From an uncultured Bacilli bacterium (GTDB taxonomy: Bacteria > Bacillota_I > Bacilli_A > RF39 > UBA660): a stretch of 64,000 nt of DNA. This document shows positions 9,019 through 16,294 of the stretch, piece by piece (within the stretch, counting starts at the first letter, position 1; the number at the start of each line of letters is the position of its first letter). The notes under the pieces were generated by a model. It had not been told where the DNA came from. It saw only the letters and a list, made by a program, of their open reading frames with translations, and did no database searches. The translations under genes and the position numbers were made by a program. The stretch covers positions 1 through 64,000 of the forward strand of contig CAKPDP010000002.1 in NCBI GenBank assembly GCA_934149105.1. Reading direction: 5' to 3'.

Positions 9019-9055
9019 AAAAAGATTAGAGCTTATAAAAACTTCTAATCTTTTT
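9019..9055 (-). terminator. Terminator of the 179-aa membrane protein gene
   Basis: Stem AAAAAGATTAGA/TCTAATCTTTTT directly after the stop codon at 9058. Confidence 0.75.
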
Positions 9056-9057
9056 AA

Positions 9058-9597
9058 TTATTTTACTATTTCATAACTAATACTATAGCTATCTTCAGAG
9101 ATGGCATTATCAATAGTAGTAGTTATAGTTACGGTTTCATTAGGAGCGATAGTATCTCCAACATAGCCTACTAGGTAATTTATATCTTCCCCATTAGCAT
9201 TTTTATAATTGATAACATTTTGACCTTGAGAATTTTTTAAGAAGATATGAATTTCATTTAGAGTGTAGTCAGTAGAATTATTGTTAGTTATATCAACACT
9301 GAGATAGGATTCTCCATTTTGGGAGAATAAGGTTGTATTTTGGAAAGATATACCATCTTGTTTTTGCTCTTTAGTTATATCTTCTTTAGTATTTATATTG
9401 ATGTCATCGACTTCATCGGTAGTAGGATTATTATCATTAGGTTTAGATTTGTTACTTAAATTAACTATTAGAGATATGATGGCAACGACAATTAAAATAC
9501 AAAATAAAGTAATTATTAATTTATTAGATTTTAATTTTTGCCAGATAGATACTTTTTCATTTACTATTTCATCAGAAGAATTCCTTTTATTTTTCAC
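9058..9597 (-). CDS. Single-span membrane protein with FxLYD-like extracellular domain
   Basis: About 179 residues. A short charged N-terminus, one membrane helix (KLIITLFCILIVVAIISLIV, about residues 27-46), an Asn/Asp/Thr linker, then a beta-sandwich-like domain (LSVDITNNNSTDYTLNEIHI ... GYVGDTIAPNETVTI) of the kind seen in FxLYD or DUF3426-type proteins. No ATG is available: GTG at 9597 or GTG at 9606 must be used, and spacing to GTGG favours 9597. Monocistronic. Function unknown. Confidence 0.65.
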   Translation of the reverse strand: MKNKRNSSDEIVNEKVSIWQKLKSNKLIITLFCILIVVAIISLIVNLSNKSKPNDNNPTTDEVDDININTKEDITKEQKQDGISFQNTTLFSQNGESYLSVDITNNNSTDYTLNEIHIFLKNSQGQNVINYKNANGEDINYLVGYVGDTIAPNETVTITTTIDNAISEDSYSISYEIVK

Positions 9598-9629
9598 AAT
9601 TACCACTCTTTCTTTATTCTTATGTTTTT

Positions 9630-9658
9630 ATGATATCATAACTTAAAGTAATTAGCAA
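9630..9658 (-). promoter_or_regulatory. Promoter of the FxLYD-like membrane protein gene
   Basis: TTGCTA (9658-9653), 17-nt spacer, TATCAT (9635-9630). Confidence 0.55.
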
Positions 9659-9686
9659 TTAATTTTCGAGAAAAAAGAAAACTATA

Positions 9687-10586
9687 TTAGTCTTCTTTTG
9701 ATTTATCAGTAGTAAACATTTCTTTTAAAGTTGTTCCCATAGTGGCTACACCTTGTAAGTCAGATGGAACAATTATTTTAGTAGCTTTACCGTCTGCTAC
9801 TTTAGCTAGAGCTTCAAAGCTTTTTAAGGCCACTACTGTTTTGTCAGCTTGAGCTTCTTTTAAAAGTTTGATACCTTCAGCTTCAGCTTGTTTTAATTTA
9901 ATTATGGCTTCGGCTTCACCTTCAGCGATACGAATTTGCGATTCTTTTTTGGCTTCGGCTCTTAAGATAGCACTTTCTTTTTCACCTTCGGCAATTAAAA
10001 TACTAGATTTCTTTTCACCTTCAGCTTGAAGAATTTTTTCACGACGTTCGCGTTCAGCACGCATTTGCTTTTCCATAGCTTCTTGAATATCGCGAGGGGG
10101 GATTATGTTTTTAACTTCGACACGAGTTATTTTGATTCCCCAAGGATCAGTAGCTTCATCTAAAATAACACGCATTTTAGAATTAATAATGTCGCGGGAT
10201 GTTAGGGTTTGATCTAATTCTAGTTCTCCAATTAAATTTCTAAGAGTGGTAGCAGTTAAAGTCTCGATAGCATTGATAGGATTTTCAACACCGTAAGTAT
10301 ATAGCTTAGCATCAGTTATCTGAAAATAGACAACAGTATCTATTTGCATAGTAACATTATCTTTAGTAATTACTGGTTGAGGAGCAAAATCTTTAACGAT
10401 TTCTTTTTGAGTAACATTATTAGCAACTCTATCAATAAATGGTACTAAGAAGTGTAAGCCATTATCAAGAGTTTTATAGTATGATCCTAACCTTTCTACG
10501 ACATATTTTTTTGCTTGTGGTACAACTTTGATACTAGGTATTATAAAGATTACCACTAAAATTAAAATTATTATTAGTACTGGCAT
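9687..10586 (-). CDS. SPFH/Band 7 stomatin-like membrane protein
   Basis: 299 residues. N-terminal membrane segment (VLIIILILVVIFIIPSIKVV), then the SPFH core (VPQAKKYVVERLGSYYKTLD ... PQPVITKDNVTMQIDTVVYF ... NLIGELELDQTLTSRDIIN). A long Ala/Glu/Lys coiled coil (REKILQAEGEKKSSILIAEG) follows, which drives oligomerisation. This is the stomatin/paraslipin type, cotranscribed with nfeD (3-base gap), the classic NfeD-stomatin pair. Known members organise membrane microdomains; the protease-bearing long NfeD is absent here. Confidence 0.9.
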   Translation of the reverse strand: MPVLIIILILVVIFIIPSIKVVPQAKKYVVERLGSYYKTLDNGLHFLVPFIDRVANNVTQKEIVKDFAPQPVITKDNVTMQIDTVVYFQITDAKLYTYGVENPINAIETLTATTLRNLIGELELDQTLTSRDIINSKMRVILDEATDPWGIKITRVEVKNIIPPRDIQEAMEKQMRAERERREKILQAEGEKKSSILIAEGEKESAILRAEAKKESQIRIAEGEAEAIIKLKQAEAEGIKLLKEAQADKTVVALKSFEALAKVADGKATKIIVPSDLQGVATMGTTLKEMFTTDKSKED

Positions 10587-10589
10587 AAT

Positions 10590-11018
10590 TTATTTCTCCT
10601 TCCATTTTTCTACTTTTAATTTTACACCATCTATTTCAAGGATTTTCACGTGGTCACCGGTTTTGATTTCTCTACTGGCAATAGCAGACCATTTCTTACC
10701 ATCAATTTTTACTTCCCCTACTCCATCTTGAGGAATAGTTTCCGTTACTAGACCTTTTTCACCAATTATTCTATCTAAATTAGTTTTCTCACGATGATTA
10801 AATAATTTGGTTAAACTTTTTCTAGTTGTTAGCATTAAGATTACTCCTAAGATTACAAAGATACTAAATTGAATTAAGAAACTATCAGTAAAGAAAGAGA
10901 TTATCATAGCAACAAGGCCACTGGCAACAAACCAAATACTAACAAGATTAATGGTTGTTATTTCTAAAAATCCTAAAAATATTACTATTCCTAACCAAAA
11001 ATAAAACATTTTTTTCAC
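10590..11018 (-). CDS. NfeD-like membrane protein (short form)
   Basis: 142 residues. Three to four membrane helices (FYFWLGIVIFLGFLEITTI; VSIWFVASGLVAMIISFF; LIQFSIFVILGVILMLT), then a C-terminal OB-fold domain (IGEKGLVTETIPQDGVGEVK ... GDHVKILEIDGVKLKVEK). It lacks the ClpP-like protease domain, so it is the short form typically encoded next to stomatin, as here. Likely helps assemble SPFH microdomains. Confidence 0.88.
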   Translation of the reverse strand: MKKMFYFWLGIVIFLGFLEITTINLVSIWFVASGLVAMIISFFTDSFLIQFSIFVILGVILMLTTRKSLTKLFNHREKTNLDRIIGEKGLVTETIPQDGVGEVKIDGKKWSAIASREIKTGDHVKILEIDGVKLKVEKWKEK

Positions 11019-11064
11019 TTCCTGTCTTTAGTTAGTTACTAAATTATATAATTAAAGATTAAAT

Positions 11065-11532
11065 TTAATACATTTCTTTGTTATTGGTATTATATTCTTG
11101 TAATAATTTTACACAAGCTTCATGATCTAATTCTTGTAAATTTAAGATTTCTTTTAAGTTATTAGCTTTTATTAAATCATAGAATAATTCATCACGGAAG
11201 CCAATAGCGGTAGCATCTTGTAAATTAGATCCGTAGTAAACAGTTTTGATATTAGCCCAGACAATGGCACCTAAGCACATGGGGCAAGGATAACCAGTAG
11301 CATATAATTCACAGTCACTTAGATCGTGCGTCTGTAAAATTTTTCCAGCTTCTCTAATGGCATTAACTTCAGCATGACAAGTAGGATCATGGCTTTCTAA
11401 AACGGTATTAGAAGTTACGGTTATTAATTTACCATTTCTAGTAATAGCGGCTCCAAAAGGACCACCTAAATTATTATTCATATTTTCGCGAGCTTTAGCA
11501 ATAGCTAAATCCATTATTTCTTCTTTGGTCAT
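11065..11532 (-). CDS. guaD: Guanine deaminase (cytidine-deaminase fold)
   Basis: 155 residues. Zn-deaminase signatures: CHAEVNAIREA (His ligand and catalytic Glu) and PCPMCLGAI (two Cys ligands). GGPFGAAI near the N-terminus and the C-terminal region resemble B. subtilis GuaD (about 156 aa) rather than tRNA adenosine deaminase TadA. It hydrolyses guanine to xanthine and ammonia in purine salvage; cytoplasmic. Own promoter upstream, no operon partners. TadA or a broader nucleobase deaminase is a less likely alternative. Confidence 0.82.
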   Translation of the reverse strand: MTKEEIMDLAIAKARENMNNNLGGPFGAAITRNGKLITVTSNTVLESHDPTCHAEVNAIREAGKILQTHDLSDCELYATGYPCPMCLGAIVWANIKTVYYGSNLQDATAIGFRDELFYDLIKANNLKEILNLQELDHEACVKLLQEYNTNNKEMY

Positions 11533-11557
11533 AAATACACCTTCTGTTCTTGATTTG

Positions 11558-11586
11558 ATTATAACTTATTTATTGGTAAAAGTAAA
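11558..11586 (-). promoter_or_regulatory. guaD promoter
   Basis: TTTACT (11586-11581), 17-nt spacer, TATAAT (11563-11558). Confidence 0.6.
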
Positions 11587-11663
11587 TAAAGGAATAGTTA
11601 ATTAATGACTTTCTTAGAATAAAATTTAGTTAGAAGGAAATAATAGTTATGGGAGATGATTAT

Positions 11664-12101
11664 ATGAATAAGAATGCTGAACTATTGGAATATATTTATC
11701 AGAATGCAGATATGGGAAGTAAGTCTTTAACTAACCTACTTAATACTATTAATGGAAAAGATAATAAGATTAAAAAGATTATTGAAGACGAATTGAAAGA
11801 ATATGAAAGATTTTTAAAAGATAGTAAGAAACTAATGAAAAATTATAAGGTAGAAGTTAAATCGAAGGGAATTATGGCTGGTATTGGTTCTTTTATGGGA
11901 ATTAAGATGGAAATGTTTAAGGATAATAGTGATGCCAGGATTGCAGATATGTTAACGAAGGGGTTGACGATGGGACAAATAGATATAACGAAGAAGATTA
12001 AGAATTATGAGAAGGTAGCTGACAAAGAAGTTATAGATTTAGCTAAAAAGATATTAGAATTTAATGAGAATAGCATTAATGCATTAAAGAGTTATTTATA
12101 G
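11664..12101 (+). CDS. Four-helix, DUF2383/ferritin-like hypothetical protein
   Basis: 145 residues from ATG 11664, eight bases after GGGAG; an in-frame ATG at 11649 would add five residues. Entirely helical: NKNAELLEYIYQNADMGSKS, then KKIIEDELKEYERFLKDSKK, a Gly/Met segment (KGIMAGIGSFMGIKMEMF), DMLTKGLTMGQIDITKKIK and a final helix. Layout resembles DUF2383/ferritin-like bundles, but the iron-binding Glu/His pattern is not evident. First of a two-gene unit with an SDR enzyme. Function unknown. Confidence 0.6.
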   Translation: MNKNAELLEYIYQNADMGSKSLTNLLNTINGKDNKIKKIIEDELKEYERFLKDSKKLMKNYKVEVKSKGIMAGIGSFMGIKMEMFKDNSDARIADMLTKGLTMGQIDITKKIKNYEKVADKEVIDLAKKILEFNENSINALKSYL

Positions 12102-12121
12102 GGAATTGAGGTAATAAGAAT

Positions 12122-12874
12122 ATGTTAGCATTAATTACGGGAACTTCTTCGGGTATAGGCAAGTCCATTGCTAATGAACTTGCTAGTTATGGTTATAACT
12201 TAATTGTAGTAGCTAAAGATAAAAAAAAGTTACTTAAGATCTATAAAGATTATAAAGTTAAGGTAGCAATAATAGAAGCAGATTTAACTAAAAAAGAAGA
12301 ATGTTTAAAATTATATAAACAAGTAAAAGATAAGAAGATAGATATCTTAGTTAATAATGCCGGATTTGGAGTAACAGGTAATTTTACAGAGACTGATTTA
12401 GATAAAGAATTAGAAATGATCGATTTAAATATTAAGTCCTATCATATTTTAACAAAATTATTTTTAAGAGATTTTGTTAAAAGAAATTATGGGAGAATTC
12501 TTAATGTAGGATCAATGGCTGGTCTGATGCCTGGTCCTTATATGGCTTCTTATTATGCAACTAAAAGTTATGTTGTTAATATGACTTTATCGATAGTAGA
12601 AGAATTAAAGAGAGATAGATCTAAGGTTAAGGTAGCGGTATTTTGTCCAGGACCGGTTAGGACTAATTTTGATAAAGTAGCTAATTCAAAATTTAAAGTT
12701 GATTATATTAGTAGTGAAGAAGCGGCAAAGTATGCGGTTAAAGAGATGTTTAAGAATAAAATTTTAATTATTCCTAATAATATGAAACTTAATAGTTGGT
12801 TACTTAAGGTAACACCACTTAAATTAACTTTAAATATTTGCTCGAGAGTTCAAGAAAGAGTATCAGATAATTAA
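12122..12874 (+). CDS. Short-chain dehydrogenase/reductase (DltE-like)
   Basis: 250 residues, classical SDR size. TGTSSGIG (residues 6-13) binds NAD(P); NNAGFG; the catalytic Ser in NVGSMAG; YYATK supplies Tyr and Lys; CPGPVRTNF follows. No membrane segment. Substrate cannot be predicted; the nearest class is the broad YqjQ/DltE group of NADPH-dependent oxidoreductases. It follows the helical protein by 20 bases, with tmRNA behind it under its own promoter. Confidence 0.85.
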   Translation: MLALITGTSSGIGKSIANELASYGYNLIVVAKDKKKLLKIYKDYKVKVAIIEADLTKKEECLKLYKQVKDKKIDILVNNAGFGVTGNFTETDLDKELEMIDLNIKSYHILTKLFLRDFVKRNYGRILNVGSMAGLMPGPYMASYYATKSYVVNMTLSIVEELKRDRSKVKVAVFCPGPVRTNFDKVANSKFKVDYISSEEAAKYAVKEMFKNKILIIPNNMKLNSWLLKVTPLKLTLNICSRVQERVSDN

Positions 12875-12895
12875 TAATTTTATGTTTCATTATAG

Positions 12896-12924
12896 TTGAC
12901 TTTTAGGCCTTTAGTTAGTATAAT
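12896..12924 (+). promoter_or_regulatory. ssrA promoter
   Basis: TTGACT (12896-12901), 17-nt spacer, TATAAT (12919-12924), 14 bases before the mature tmRNA 5' end. Confidence 0.75.
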
Positions 12925-12937
12925 TGTACTTGTATAT

Positions 12938-13292
12938 GGGGTCGTATATGGTTTCGACAGATATATATGAGTATAGATAGCAAGTCGAATGTTTCACGTT
13001 ACGAGCAAAAAAATATAGCTGGAAACAACTATAACAACGCTGTTGCTTACGCTTAGTCTTTAGACTACGAGCACAGGTTCTACTATTTCTTTGTCTACGA
13101 GAAATAGATAGGACTTATAAAGTAGACTATATTATATAGAATGTCTATACTATATAATGAATTTTATAGACTAGTAAATAAAGTTCGTTGATAGTTACGG
13201 ATTTATTTATGAATTTAATTAACTATCTAAACTTGTAGAAGTTTATAGGATGATATATTTGGACAGGGGTTCGACTCCCCTCGGCTCCACCA
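12938..13292 (+). ncRNA. ssrA: Transfer-messenger RNA (tmRNA)
   Basis: 355 nt. The 5' end GGGGTCG pairs with 3' CGGCTCC ahead of an encoded ACCA tail. TGGTTTCGACAG and GGGGTTCGACTCCCC are the tRNA-like D-arm and T-arm. The tag frame resumes at GCT 13018 and reads AGNNYNNAVAYA, ending at TAG 13054-13056. It rescues stalled ribosomes with SmpB. The tag ends AVAYA rather than the common ALAA. A single-piece gene with its own promoter and terminator. Confidence 0.95.
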
Positions 13293-13335
13293 GATTGATA
13301 GGAAACTCGAACTTTTCGAGTTTAAGTAATAAACG

Positions 13336-13360
13336 CTAACTAGAAATAGTTAGTTTTTTT
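13336..13360 (+). terminator. ssrA terminator
   Basis: Stem CTAACTA/TAGTTAG, GAAA loop, run of seven T. A second perfect hairpin without T-tract (AACTCGAA/TTCGAGTT) precedes it. Confidence 0.85.
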
Positions 13361-13389
13361 GTTATTTAAGAAAGGAAAGTGACCGAGTT

Positions 13390-13658
13390 ATGACAATAGA
13401 AACTAAAGAACTTGTAATAAGTGAAGAATTAAAAAGAAAGGTTGAAATGATATGTAAGTTTGCTTATGTGGAATATTCATTTACTAATGGATATATTATA
13501 AATCTTAAAAATACTAATATAGCCTATGTAAACCCCCATATTTTGAAAGTTAAAGGCAATGACTACTAATATTTGAAGATAGTGAAAATGTCTTTATAAA
13601 CGATTATAATAACAAAATTAAGTTTAAAGATTTAGAACAATACTTAAAAATGAACTAA
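13390..13658 (+). pseudogene. Frameshifted small gene downstream of tmRNA
   Basis: An open frame from ATG 13390 gives 59 residues (MTIETKELVISEELKRKVEM ... LKVKGNDY) and stops at 13569. The next frame then continues with coding character (FEDSENVFINDYNNKIKF ... DLEQYLKMN) to a stop at 13658. One indel near 13565 explains both, giving an original protein of about 88 residues. No family recognised. The 59-residue version might still be made, but its start has only a distant AAAGGAAAG. Confidence 0.5.
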
Positions 13659-13777
13659 TATGGTTTGACAAACTAAAAATAAATAATACAATATAAAACT
13701 AATAAAGGAAGCAGTATCTATACATTAATGTTCAATTGTAACAATTTTATAATTATATAGTATTTTAATTCAAATTA

Positions 13778-13990
13778 CTATTTATCTTTATTATTCTTAG
13801 ACATATATGCTATAGTAAAAATTATACCAACAAGATTACATCCAATTGATAATCCTAATAAAAGTCCATTACTAAAGTTCTAAAAATTACTTGTTCCATT
13901 TTTGACAAAATATATACATACTAAATATAACAAATCTCTAATCCAATTAACAATGTTCCTATATAAACACCAAATTATCAATTAATGTTT
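13778..13990 (-). pseudogene. Broken small membrane protein gene
   Basis: The C-terminal part reads NFSNGLLLGLSIGCNLVG then IIFTIAYMSKNNKDK to a stop at 13778. It is interrupted upstream by an in-frame TAG and apparently by a frameshift; earlier pieces read GVYIGTLLIGLEICYI in another frame. The original was probably a protein of about 70 residues with two membrane helices. No start codon or function can be assigned. Confidence 0.45.
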
Positions 13991-14164
13991 TAAAGTTTCT
14001 TTAGTGTTAGTTATATTGATATGTTAGTATAGATTTTGGGATCATATATTTTCTTTTTTGCTTATCATTAGTAAATGTTACTGTATCTTTTTATTATTAA
14101 GCTTAAGTATTTTTATGGTAATACACATATTTATGTTCAAATGAAGATAGATAATATAGAAAAG

Positions 14165-14196
14165 GACTTAATTCTCTATTGAGTGAGAATTAAGTC
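14165..14196 (-). terminator. Terminator of the kinase/ABC operon
   Basis: Twelve-bp stem GACTTAATTCTC/GAGAATTAAGTC, loop of 8, then CTTTTCT, just past the kinase stop codon. Confidence 0.8.
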
Positions 14197-14205
14197 AGTA
14201 AAATC

Positions 14206-16293
14206 TTAATTGTTATAATGGATTTTAGCAGAAATTATTTCATATTTTTCGCATTTATCTCCATTTAAAGTATATACTTTTGAGCAAGTATATTTTTTGG
14301 TAGCATTAGGGAAATCATTTTTATAACATTTAGTACCACTAGCGACAAAGCCATCATCACAACCATACATGCCTACGGCATCAGTAGTGATGCTGGCATA
14401 GCATTTACTACCACGAAGTTCTGTATCGTCAGTACAGATATATTTAGGAGTAGCTTTTATTCCAGCAGTTTTAGCACATTGATTACCTACTAATTCATAG
14501 CCACTAGGACAAGTAGATTTCTTGGTAGCGGCACTACTAGAATTAGCGGCAACAATGCAATAACCATTACCATCATATGTTCCTTGGGAACAGTAATAAT
14601 TCATATTAGCGCTTTTAGTATAATGGCATTTTCTATCATAGTAATTATACGTTCCTTGGGAACAACTTGGATAATAATAGCCCCAATTATGGGATGGTTC
14701 GGAAGTATAATTACAAGTACTACCGCTTAAGGTTCCACCACTATCACAACTATAATTAATAGAGGCTTTAACTTTGGAGGTACCATTTTTGATACAAGTA
14801 GTTCCTGATAATGTATAAGAAGAATCAGGACAACTATAACTAACAGATGGAGTTACATTGGTAACTGTTAAACATTCTTGACCTACTAAGACATAATTTT
14901 TAGGACAACTATAGGTTACGGCAGCATCAGCAGATTCTTCTCTTTCACATTTAGTACCGTTGAGAGTGAAGCCGTCAGCACATTTATAGACAAATTCAGG
15001 ATCTCTAACATCATTACTAACACAAACTTCACCATTAAGGGTATAATCTTTAGGACAACTGTAACTTAGTTTGGCTTCTTCTGATTCAAGAGTTTTTTGA
15101 CATTTATTTTTAGAATTTAAACTATATCCTTCGTTACAATAATAATATCCAGCAACACAAAATCCACCTTTATTAACATATCCAGTTCCACAATTTCTAT
15201 TAACCATATACGCTCTAATACTTAGTACTAAAATTAGAGAGGCCCCAAAATATAAAAGACTACGATATCTTAAACTATTTATTTTTCTAAAGAAAGTAAC
15301 TATTTTACCATTACTTCTAACTCTTCTATTATTAACTTTATTTAAAGTTTTAGTATCAAATATTCCAACTGTATCTTCGTATTCATCTTTGACATATTTA
15401 ACTTTATTATTTTTTTCAACTAATTCTTTATTGACTGTTTCTAAAGCTTTTTTCATTTCCACGGCATTAGTGTAGCGGTCATCTGGGCTAAGAGAACAAG
15501 CTTTTTTAATTATATCCATAAGCTTCTTAGGAACATTCTTGATAGTTGGGAGTTCCTTAGCACTCATTCTTATTTTAAGGGCTTCTTTTTCACTTACTTT
15601 TTTAGAAACGTAAGGTAAATTTCCATTTAAGAGTTTATACATAACAAGTCCTAAAGAATAAAGATCAGATTTTTCGGTTATTTTTTCTTTTTTATAGCTT
15701 TCAGGGGACATGTAATTAGTGGTTCCGAAGGAAAGAGCATTATATTCTTCAAGATTGGTGGCTACGCCAAAATCACCTAATTTGTAGTGATTGTCTTTAC
15801 CAATAAAAATATTACTAGGTTTTATATCGTTATGAATTATGCCTTCTTTGGCACATAACTCTAGAGAAGAACATATTTCTATTCCAAGTTTGATTACTTC
15901 TTCATAACTTATTTCTTGATTTTGATATTTTTTATTTAGATCAGTAGCATATTCCATTCTAATATAGATATCTTGACCTTCATTATTGTTTTTGGCTTCA
16001 GCAAAAAAATCATAGCAATCAATGATATAGCAGTTACCATTAAACTTTTGCATGACGGCTATTTCATTTTTTACTTTAGCAATTACTTGATTGTAATATT
16101 TATCTATATCAGAATCATTTTTTAGTAGTCCTTTGTCTTTTAAATTAGATATAGTGGCTTTATCTTTAGATAAACTGATATATTTAACAGCACAAATATA
16201 GCCATCTTTATTAATTGCTTTATAGACAGTTCCAAAATTACCGGTTCCTATCTTATTAGCGATAGTCCAACCATTTCGTAAATTATCTCTCAT
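14206..16293 (-). CDS. Transmembrane Ser/Thr kinase with Cys-rich extracellular repeats
   Basis: About 695 residues. Kinase domain at about 10-295: GTGNFGTVYKA, Lys in CAVKYIS, catalytic HNDIKPSN (non-RD: Arg replaced by Asn), DFGVAT, MSPE. A juxtamembrane region and one membrane helix (LLYFGASLILVLSIRAYMV) follow. The ectodomain holds about 13 repeats of roughly 25 residues with a C-x(3-6)-L-x-G-x(2)-C core (for example CPKDYTLNGEVC, CPSGYELVGNQC). This replaces the PASTA repeats usual in Firmicute kinases and looks built for disulphides or ligand binding. The start lies one base past the stop of the FHA-ABC gene, so the two are translationally coupled. ATG 16293 sits eight bases after GTGG. 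Likely phosphorylates targets read by the neighbouring FHA domains (inference). Confidence 0.88.
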   Translation of the reverse strand: MRDNLRNGWTIANKIGTGNFGTVYKAINKDGYICAVKYISLSKDKATISNLKDKGLLKNDSDIDKYYNQVIAKVKNEIAVMQKFNGNCYIIDCYDFFAEAKNNNEGQDIYIRMEYATDLNKKYQNQEISYEEVIKLGIEICSSLELCAKEGIIHNDIKPSNIFIGKDNHYKLGDFGVATNLEEYNALSFGTTNYMSPESYKKEKITEKSDLYSLGLVMYKLLNGNLPYVSKKVSEKEALKIRMSAKELPTIKNVPKKLMDIIKKACSLSPDDRYTNAVEMKKALETVNKELVEKNNKVKYVKDEYEDTVGIFDTKTLNKVNNRRVRSNGKIVTFFRKINSLRYRSLLYFGASLILVLSIRAYMVNRNCGTGYVNKGGFCVAGYYYCNEGYSLNSKNKCQKTLESEEAKLSYSCPKDYTLNGEVCVSNDVRDPEFVYKCADGFTLNGTKCEREESADAAVTYSCPKNYVLVGQECLTVTNVTPSVSYSCPDSSYTLSGTTCIKNGTSKVKASINYSCDSGGTLSGSTCNYTSEPSHNWGYYYPSCSQGTYNYYDRKCHYTKSANMNYYCSQGTYDGNGYCIVAANSSSAATKKSTCPSGYELVGNQCAKTAGIKATPKYICTDDTELRGSKCYASITTDAVGMYGCDDGFVASGTKCYKNDFPNATKKYTCSKVYTLNGDKCEKYEIISAKIHYNN

Positions 16294-16294
16294 A

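Larger units (their letters stand above)
13293..14164. other. Gene-poor decayed stretch downstream of tmRNA
   Basis: About 870 bases with no intact gene apart from the ssrA terminator. It holds two broken genes (a frameshifted plus-strand one and an interrupted minus-strand membrane protein), described separately. The remainder is AT-rich sequence in which I see no RNA, repeat or long frame. I found no direct copy of the ssrA 3' end that would mark an att site, although ssrA is a common integration target. Confidence 0.5.

Noticed and set aside
13260..14205. Attachment-site duplication of the ssrA 3' end
   Set aside because: No second copy of the GGTTCGACTCCCC region was seen downstream within the window.
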